DNA of 35,560 bases from Anaerolineales bacterium (GTDB lineage: Bacteria; Chloroflexota; Anaerolineae; Anaerolineales; Villigracilaceae): the NCBI GenBank assembly GCA_014379595.1, contig JACMLM010000038.1, forward strand, positions 1 to 35,560, read 5' to 3'. The position numbers and the translations under genes are program-made. Positions 16,952-25,600 of this stretch are shown here, piece after piece; within the stretch, counting starts at the first letter, position 1; the number at the start of each line of letters is the position of its first letter. Under the pieces are notes generated by a model. It had not been told where the DNA came from. It ran no database searches and worked only from the letters and a program-made list of their open reading frames with translations.

Positions 16952-18091
16952 TTAAAACAATTTGGATAAAGCGAATAACAAGCGATCCACATCCTTTTTC
17001 GTGTTGTAGCCTTGAATAGAGACGCGGATCAATTTATGTGAGTTCCATGCGATGACAGGAATTTCAACACGATATTCATCGTACAAACGTGTTTTCAAGG
17101 CGATGATGTCAGTATCCGCTGGCAGAGGAGCAGCTGCCATTTGGGCGAACCAATTATCAGACTTAGCGTGAAGCGGGGCAAGCCCTGTTAAGTCACAGAT
17201 GCGCGTTTGTGCATCCTCAGCCAATTCATGGCAAGAGGCCCTTATATCATTCCAATTATGTTTTGCTTGAAATTCAATTGCTGCGGGAACAGATAAAAAT
17301 GCCGAAATATCACGCGTGCCAGACCATTCTTGATAATCCACAAAATTGGAACCGCTTGGCGTTTCAGATTCATATCCCCAAGAAACGACTAAAGGCTTGA
17401 GTAAATGTTGCATCTCTGGCCGTGCATATAAAAACCCCGCACCTTTAGGAGCGCACAACCATTTATGCAAATTGCCACCATAAAAATCTGCGCCAAGGGA
17501 ATCAAGATGAAGGGGCAATTGCCCCGGCACATGTGCCCCATCAAGAATAGTGATGATCCCTGCAGCACGAGCACGTTTTACAATTTCTTCAACAGGGAAA
17601 ATAAGTGCAGTTGGTGAGGTGATATGGCTGAGAAAAATAATACGTGTCTGTGCGGTGACACCTGACCAAAAGGAATCAATAAATGACTCTTTGGAATCCA
17701 AAGAAACTAGTTGATTGATATAAGAAAAACCACGTTCCTTTGCGAGGAAGTGCCAGGTACGATCCAATGCGCCGTATTCGTGATTGCTTGTCAACACTTC
17801 ATCGCCTGTACCCAATTCAAGCGAGTGTGCAACGATATTCAACGCAATGGTCACGTTTTGGGCATAGATTAAATTATCGGCATGTGTACCTAGATATTCA
17901 CCCAGCGCCGCACGAGACTCAGCCATTAGCCCCGTAAAACGCCTGCCTAAAAATTCAACTGGCTGATTCTCGAGTTCTCTCTGCCAACGTTGATATTCTT
18001 TGAATACAGGCTTCGGCGTTGCACCAAATGAGCCATGATTCAAAAATGTAACGGATGGATCAAGCAAAAAGTGTTTGCGTAAGTTAAGCAT
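16952..18091 (-). CDS. Class V aminotransferase, isopenicillin-N-epimerase-like
   Basis: A 379-residue PLP enzyme of fold type I. LDPSVTFLNHGSFGATPKPV at the N-terminus is typical of the CefD/EgtE-like branch. The PLP site is seen in TILDGAHVPGQLPLHLDSLG (Asp that contacts the pyridine nitrogen) and ADFYGGNLHKWLCAPKGAGF, where Lys of HKW is the Schiff-base residue. The upstream AQNVTIALNIVAHSL holds the phosphate loop. CefD relatives act as epimerases, C-S lyases or desulfurases, so the substrate cannot be fixed from sequence. ATG 18089-18091 has GGA six bases upstream. It is divergent from the small membrane-protein gene at 18148. Confidence 0.88.
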   Translation of the reverse strand: MLNLRKHFLLDPSVTFLNHGSFGATPKPVFKEYQRWQRELENQPVEFLGRRFTGLMAESRAALGEYLGTHADNLIYAQNVTIALNIVAHSLELGTGDEVLTSNHEYGALDRTWHFLAKERGFSYINQLVSLDSKESFIDSFWSGVTAQTRIIFLSHITSPTALIFPVEEIVKRARAAGIITILDGAHVPGQLPLHLDSLGADFYGGNLHKWLCAPKGAGFLYARPEMQHLLKPLVVSWGYESETPSGSNFVDYQEWSGTRDISAFLSVPAAIEFQAKHNWNDIRASCHELAEDAQTRICDLTGLAPLHAKSDNWFAQMAAAPLPADTDIIALKTRLYDEYRVEIPVIAWNSHKLIRVSIQGYNTKKDVDRLLFALSKLF

Positions 18092-18147
18092 TCATATTCC
18101 TTTATAATAAGATATAACAAAGCTAACATCTCAGAAAAGGAGACATC

Positions 18148-18570
18148 ATGAATCGTTCCCGACTGCTCGCTCTCTTTGGTGGAATCATGCTGATCTTTAG
18201 CATCTTCGTGCCCTGGGCAACCCACGCAAACTCAAGACTCGGCCTTAGTGAAAGCATCAATGGCTACTCCACTGACGGCGCTTTCGGCGGTCTCTTTGGT
18301 TTCCTTATCATCCTGATCGCACTGGTGTATAGAGGCAAACCTGAAAAGGCATATTCCTATATTATAGCCTTTCTGGCAATCATCGCTTTTTACATCACCT
18401 TTAGGGCTATCACAGTTACAGGCCAGGTAAATCGTGCAAATGAAGAGATTATCACTTCATTTGGGATGGGCGTTTATATTTCTTTTCTCGGTGCGGTTCT
18501 TTCATTTATTGGCAGTATTATGAAAGTTCCCGCGCTTATTCATGACCGAAAGACAATTCCACCCAGGTGA
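18148..18570 (+). CDS. Four-helix membrane protein of unknown function
   Basis: A 140-residue protein with four hydrophobic segments: LLALFGGIMLIFSIFVPWA, GGLFGFLIILIALVY, YIIAFLAIIAFYITF and GVYISFLGAVLSFIGSIM. A good Shine-Dalgarno AAGGAG lies five bases before ATG 18148. No catalytic or binding motif is visible and no family is recognised. It is separated from the downstream stress-protein operon by about 110 bases that contain a TATAAT, so it probably forms its own unit. Confidence 0.8.
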   Translation: MNRSRLLALFGGIMLIFSIFVPWATHANSRLGLSESINGYSTDGAFGGLFGFLIILIALVYRGKPEKAYSYIIAFLAIIAFYITFRAITVTGQVNRANEEIITSFGMGVYISFLGAVLSFIGSIMKVPALIHDRKTIPPR

Positions 18571-18613
18571 AAACTTTTCAACTCTTGTAGGGAGCCGCAT
18601 TTAAATTCTGTTA

Positions 18614-18619
18614 TATAAT
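18614..18619 (+). promoter_or_regulatory. Candidate -10 box for the usp-cgs operon
   Basis: A consensus TATAAT 62 bases upstream of the stress-protein start. No good -35 hexamer is found at 16-18 bases, so a regulated or alternative sigma promoter is possible. Confidence 0.4.
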
Positions 18620-18681
18620 CCTATTCATGGGGAAGTAAATTAATTTGATATAGTCTGATTCAGACGGCATGGAGGATGCCC

Positions 18682-19644
18682 ATGATTGACCACATTCTTG
18701 TGCCCTTGGATGGTTCCGCATTGGCAGAATATGTATTGCCGCATGTGAAATCCATTGCTCCTGTAATGAATGCACGTGTCACTTTGCTGCACGTGATGGA
18801 ACATCCCCGCAGCAGGGACGAAACGCTTATCGTTGACCCTGTGAACTGGCACCTACGCAAACATAAATTAGAAACCTACCTGGAAAAAATCACTCAGCGT
18901 TTGAAGAGTGCCGGCTTGAACGTCGATCATACGATCCTGGAGGGTAATCCGGCAGAAAGCATTATTGAATTTGCACATAACAATAATGTTGGTCTGATCG
19001 CAATTACTACACATGGCAGCAGCGGACCAAGCAGATGGAATATAAGCAGCGTGGTTCAAAAAATCCTTTTACTTTCTTATAAATCCATATTGCTTGTGCG
19101 TGCATATCGGCCTAAAGGTGATTCAGCCGGTGTTCGCTATAAACGTATTTTTGCAGGTCTGGATTGTTCTATGCGGTCGGAATTTATTCTGCCGGTAGCG
19201 ATCACTTTGGCTCAATCCTATAAATCCAAACTTCTTCTAGGTACTGTCATTCAAAGACCACAAAATGTTCATCGTTTCCCGCTGTCCGATGAGGATGCAA
19301 AACTTGTAGATCAGATCGTTGATAAAAATTATCAGGCTGCGTCTCATTATCTTAGTCAACTCAAAAATCAATTCGCAACAAAAGAGTTAAAGCTGAATGC
19401 CAATATTGTTATTGGCGATAATGCCATTTCGCCTTTGCATGACATGGTCGAGGAAGCAAAAGCCGATCTCGTCTTGTTGGCTGCTCACGGAACTTCTGGT
19501 GAAAGGCGCTGGCCGTATGGAAGTGTAGCGTCCAGTTTTATCTCCTATGGAAATACACCTTTATTGATCATGCAGGATCTTGCATCCAATGAAATTCAAA
19601 GTACACATGCCGAAATGGCCATCAAAGAAGGTAAGGGACATTGA
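18682..19644 (+). CDS. Tandem-domain universal stress protein
   Basis: A 320-residue cytoplasmic protein made of two UspA domains (about 1-150 and 155-305). Each begins with the beta1 Asp region (DHILVPLDGSALAEYVLPHV; IFAGLDCSMRSEFILPVA) and ends with a nucleotide-binding loop. The second loop, AHGTSGERRWPYGSVASSFI, fits the ATP-binding G-x2-G-x9-G-(S/T) pattern; the first, THGSSGPSRWNISSVVQKIL, lacks the last Gly. ATG 18682 is preferred because GGAGG (18671-18675) is six bases away; ATG 18676 abuts it. The next gene, a giant cyclic glucan synthase, starts three bases after the stop, so the two are almost certainly co-expressed. A regulatory role towards the synthase is inference. Confidence 0.93.
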   Translation: MIDHILVPLDGSALAEYVLPHVKSIAPVMNARVTLLHVMEHPRSRDETLIVDPVNWHLRKHKLETYLEKITQRLKSAGLNVDHTILEGNPAESIIEFAHNNNVGLIAITTHGSSGPSRWNISSVVQKILLLSYKSILLVRAYRPKGDSAGVRYKRIFAGLDCSMRSEFILPVAITLAQSYKSKLLLGTVIQRPQNVHRFPLSDEDAKLVDQIVDKNYQAASHYLSQLKNQFATKELKLNANIVIGDNAISPLHDMVEEAKADLVLLAAHGTSGERRWPYGSVASSFISYGNTPLLIMQDLASNEIQSTHAEMAIKEGKGH

Positions 19645-19647
19645 TCC

Positions 19648-22600
19648 ATGCTTAATCCTTCTCCTGGGATAACAGAAACCACACCACAAAACGCATTTTT
19701 ATCCCGTCATAAACCAATAGAAGAACTTGCTTTGGAACTCGCCCAAAAATTAGCTTCCTGTACTGCACGTGGAAGAAGTTTTCCGATTCCAAGCCGCCTA
19801 AAGAAACTGGATAAATTCTTCAAATTGGCATATCACTATTTTGAAGATGCCACAAAGGCAAGTATCTCAATTTCGCATGCTTCTGAATGGCTGCAGGATA
19901 ATTTTTATGTCGTTGAACAGGCAGTTCGTCAGGTGGAAGAAGATATGCCTGCCAACTATTATCGCCGCCTCCCAAAGAGCAAAGATGGGCACACGCGCAT
20001 CTATACCCTGGCCCTGGCAATTATCCGCCGCGAAAATGTCATCACAAACATTTATCAGGTTAGAAACTTCATTCAACTATTCCAAAGTGTTACCCCACTA
20101 AGTGTAGGCGAAATTTGGGCGCTGCCTTTAATGTTACGGCTGGTTGTAATAGAAACTATGGCAGCGGCGCTTGCAAAGATCACCAAATTAACTTGGGATG
20201 CAGCCGCTCTGCCAGCTCTTTTGCGCGATATGGAAATTGCTGAAGTGGATGAAATACCCGCATCAGACTCCCCTCTGCCTGTAGATGAAACCACAGTCAT
20301 TAACTCCATCGTGAATTTACGTCTGCTTGCCACACAAGACTGGAAGGCCTTTTTTGAATCTACAAGTATTCTGGAAAAAATACTAAGTGATGATCCAATT
20401 GACGTATACACGAGCATGGATTTTGATACACGTAATTATTATCGCAATGTCATAGAGGAGCTTGCAGAAGGGTCCGCATTTGACGAAGCTAGCATTGCTA
20501 CTCAAGCCGTGGAGCTTGCAGAAACAGGCTCATCAAAACGCAAAAAGCATGTTGGATATTATCTAATTGGGGATGGACGCAGAAAATTAGAACTTCAATT
20601 AAAGTATCGACCCAAACTCAACATGCTGCCAAAACGCTGGTTATTAAACCATCCAACGTTTGCTTATCTCGGCAGCATCCTTATACTAACATCGTTGATT
20701 TGGTTCATTATTATTAACTACACACTTCAAGTTGCGGGAAGTCTTAACCAGGTCATCTTTGCCGCACTTTTGGCTCTATTGCCCGTCTCCTCCATTGCAA
20801 TTGAACTGATCAACTGGATGATCGTTGGCATCGTTACTCCTCACGCCCTCCCAAAGATGGACTTTGAAACAGGTGTGCCTGATGAATTCAGCACCATGGT
20901 TGTGATCCCAGCGTTGTTGAGCACAGAAAGAGACGTGACTTTCCTAACGCGCCAACTTGAAAACCATTTTTTAAGTAACGGCGACCCAAACATCCACTTT
21001 GCAATGCTGACTGACTTCGCAGATGCTCCTGATAAAGAAATGCCAGGCGATGCTGAACTTGTGGAACATGCCAAGACTGCATTGACACAACTGAATGAAA
21101 AATATGGTACTGAGGATTACCAACCCTTTTACTTCTTCCATCGCGAACGGGAATGGAATGCAAACGAAGAATCCTGGATGGGCTGGGAACGCAAGCGCGG
21201 CAAGTTGGAGGAATTCAACAAACTCCTCAGAGATAGTAAATCAACCTCTTATGTCGTTCAGTTCGGTGACCTTAGTGTTCTCCCAACTGTTTGCTTTGTG
21301 ATCACACTGGATGCAGATACACAAATGCCGCGGGAAAGCGCGCATCGGTTGATAGGTGCTCTCGCGCATCCATTGAATCGAGCGGAGCTGGATCCTGATA
21401 CAGGGAAGATCAGAGCCGGTCATACGATTCTTCAACCCAAAACTCAGGTAAGACCTACAGTCTCGAATCAATCTGCTTTTACACGTATTTACTCCGGAGA
21501 CTCATCCATAGATCTGTACACACGCGCTGTGTCAGATGTTTATCAAGATTTATTCGGCGAAGGCAATTATGTCGGCAAAGGTATATACGATGTAGATGCA
21601 TTTCGAAACAGCTTGCAGGACCTTGTGCCTGCAAACCGTTTGCTTAGCCACGATCTGTTCGAGGGTATTCAAGGCCGTTGTGGATTAGAAACTGATGTGG
21701 TTTTATTTGAAGATTATCCGCCGCATTATCTGGCCTATGCAAACCGAATGCATCGTTGGCTGCGTGGCGATTGGCAATTATTAGCATGGCTTGCTCCATA
21801 TGTACCTCACCGCAAAAAAGAGAAAATTCGTAACCCCCTTTCTTTGATCGACCGTTGGAAAATCTTCGACAATCTTCGCCGCAGCTTGCTGCCTGTTATT
21901 TCTTTAAGTTTGCTCATCGCCGGGCTTTTGATTTTGCCCGGGCATGGCATCTTTTGGTTAGCTTTGGCAGTTTCGCCATTCTTAACTCCCATTATCACTG
22001 GTTTCATCGCGGGTATTCCTAATATCATAAAGGGACTTACATCATATGCTATGACGCGCCCACTGCGTATGACGGCGCTGCGTGCATTGGTCGAGATCAT
22101 CTTCCTTCCGCACGAAGCACTGGTGTCACTGGATGCGATCACAACCACACTGATACGCATGTTCATCACTCACAAGAGAATGCTCCAGTGGACAACCGCC
22201 GCCCATACTGTTCAGATCTTTGGCAAAAAATTAAAAGTGGGGGTTGCATGGCGGGCACTACTCTTTGGGCCGTTGCTCGCTATGACGCTCTTAATTGCAA
22301 TGTTGAATCTAAATGTACAAGAAGCGTTAATCGCATCGCCTTTATTGATCGGCTGGATGATCTCACCATTTATTGCCGCACGGATGAGTCAGCCTACTGT
22401 ATATCCAGAGAAAAAACTTACTCCTGCGCAGGAAAGCAAGCTTCGTTTACTAGCCCGTTCCACATGGCTTTATTTTGAACATTTTGTCGGCCCTGATGAC
22501 CACTGGCTTCCACCAGATCATTTTCAAGAAAGTCCGCGCGGATTCGTTGCACATCGTACATCGCCGACCAACATTGGAATGATGTTCACATCCACCCTTT

Positions 22601-25600
22601 CAGCACATGATCTGGGGTACATTGGTCCTCAGGAACTTATGCTGCGTGTGCGCGATGCATTTGACAGCATGGATTCACTTGAGAAAATTCGAGGGCATTT
22701 TCTAAATTGGTACGACACGCGCACATTTGCCCCGCTTGCGCCGCGCTACGTTTCCACAGTAGATAGCGGAAATTTAGCCGCCTGCTTGATCGTCCTACGG
22801 CAGGGATGCCGAGAAATGAGCAAGAGTCCTGTGGTTCGTTGGGAAGGCTTGCTGGATACGCTAAGTATGCTGTTGCATACATTGGAAGAAGCTAACCTCG
22901 ATACCAGTGACAATGAATTGCATAAAGCAATTTCAAAATTATATGATCAGATAAAAACTCTTAGTGACCGTGAAAGTTTTACTCCATCTTTGTTGACGTA
23001 TGTATTTAATGATAGTCCGGCCGAAATGGAAAATTTATTATTGGAAGCGATCCAAACCTCCAGCGAGGAAATTGCTCCAGATATGCTGCGCAGTCTCTCG
23101 GTTTGGATCGAACGCGTTCGCTATCATTTGAGATATGTTCAAGGTGATCTGCAAACTTTATCGCCCTGGTTGTTAAAACTATCTACGGCGCCATCATTCT
23201 TTGAACAGCCCAATCTAAACCCTGAACTTAAAGCTGCATATGACAATTTGTTGTTGATGATCTCTTTTTGCCCGACGCTCGGACAAATTCCTGAAATTTC
23301 TGGACAAGCAAGCATATTGCTAAAACAGATGTGTGATCTGTTGGATGAATCCGAAGCAGATACTCTTGGCTGGTGCAGTTCCCTCGCAACTGAAATGGAA
23401 GCAGCTGCAAATAACTCCGCATCCTTACTAGACAGTTATTCTGTTCTTGCTGCGAGAGCAGAAGCCTACTTCCAAGCCATGAACTTCAGCTTCTTATTTA
23501 ATGCCCAACGCAAAGTTTTTCACATTGGTTATAACGTGGAGAATAGCAGGCTTGACTCAAATTATTATGATCTGATGGCATCTGAGGCACGTATATCAAG
23601 CTTGGTAGCCATAGCACGTGGAGATGTGCCCCAGAGTCACTGGCTGCACCTTTCGCGCCCTCTCACCCAATTAGACGACATGCGTGCCTTGCTTTCGTGG
23701 AGCGGCACTATGTTCGAATATTTAATGCCTGTTCTATTTGCAACAAGTTACCCCAACACATTGTTAGACCAAAGTTGCCGTGCGGCTGTTGAAGAACAAA
23801 TACGCTACGCCACCGAAAAGAAAGTTCCGTGGGGCATATCTGAAGCTGCCTACTATAACTTTGATGCAGGTCAGGCATATCAATATCAGGCCTTCGGAAT
23901 TCCCACCCTGGGATATAAACGCGGCTTATCAGAAGATTTGGTGATCACACCCTACGCGTCCATTTTGGCACTCTCGTTTGAACCGCAACTGGTAATGCAA
24001 AACCTGACAGCACTTGAAAAATATAAGATGTGGGGCTTATACGGCTTATATGAATCGATTGATTTCACTACAGAACATTTAAAAACAGGTGAAGACTTTG
24101 CCATCATCCGCTCATTCATGGTGCATCATCAAGGGATGATCCTATTATCTTTAAGCAATCATCTGTTGAATAAACATACGATTCGCCGTTTCCATTCAGA
24201 CCCGCGCATCGAAAGTATAGAATTATTATTGCAGGAACAAACTCCGTTGAATGCACCCACGGAACATCCGCTGCCACAACAAATGGAGATCAACCGCGGA
24301 ACGTTGACCAAGGTCTCACTTGATCCGTGGCGCGTCAACCCGAATGCACCTTACACACAACTCCATTCCCTTTCCAATGGAAAGTACAGCCTGCTGATCA
24401 CCGCCGCAGGAGCTGGTTATAGTCGTTTGAACGATATTGAGCTGACGCGTTGGAGTCCTGACCCTACACTCGACGATACTGGAAGTTGGATCTATGTGGA
24501 AGACAAATTAAACGGGCAAGTGAGGTCCGTCACCGATCAACCGCTTATGAATGCGCCTGAAAGGAGTGAAGTTCACTTCTACCCTCACAAGGCAGAATTT
24601 GAACGTCAGGATGGAGATATTGCCCTGCACACATCGATCAGCATTGCACCAGATGATGATGTAGAACTGCGCCGTGTAAAGATCACCAATCACGGAAATC
24701 AGATACGCACCTTCTCACTAAGCACATATGCAGAGATCATTCTCTCTCAGCAATCTGTTGATCAGCGTCACCCTGCTTTCAATAAACTTTTTATCGGTAG
24801 CGAATTTTTGGAAAAGGAACAAATATTACTCTTTAGGCGCCGTCCGCGTTCAGCAGATGAAAAACATTTATACCTTGCACATTTCTTTACCAGCGATCAC
24901 GAAGATATCACTTTAACAGGCTACGAAACTGACCGACTTCGTTTTCTGGGACGCGGCGGCACTCCTCAACGCCCTATCATTTTTTCAGATCCTGCTGATG
25001 GCAACTTACTTTCGCGCACCACGGGGTCAACTCTTGATCCGATTTCTTCATTACAAGTTGAAGTTACTTTGAAACCTTATGGAACGGCGCATATTTCTTT
25101 TATTACACTTGCAGCCAGTTCACGTAAAGAAACCCTTGAGCTTGCAAGACGTTATCATCGTCAGTCGCAAATAAGAAAGACTATTGAAGATACCCGCATT
25201 CAAGCAGAGGAAGAATTCACAGAACTGGAACTAACTTCTTATGATGTGGAGTGGATCCAAAAACTTCTTTCACCATTATTATATTCGTCATCTGCGTTGC
25301 GAGGCGAGTCGGCAGTTCTTACTGCAAACACCCTCGGCCAGCCCGGTCTATGGCCTTTTTCGATCTCAGGTGATTATCCAATTTTATTGATCCGCCTAAA
25401 AAATGAAGAGAATCTTGACATGCTAAATCAAGTCCTTCTGGCGCATACCTATTGGCGCAAACGTGGATTAATGATCGACCTGGTCATTTCAAATCAACGC
25501 CCCACAAGTTACGATCAAGATTTTCATTCAAAAATTTATCGCCTGTTAACCCGAACCGACAGTGAGCATTGGGTTAATAAACGCGGCGGCATTTTTATCA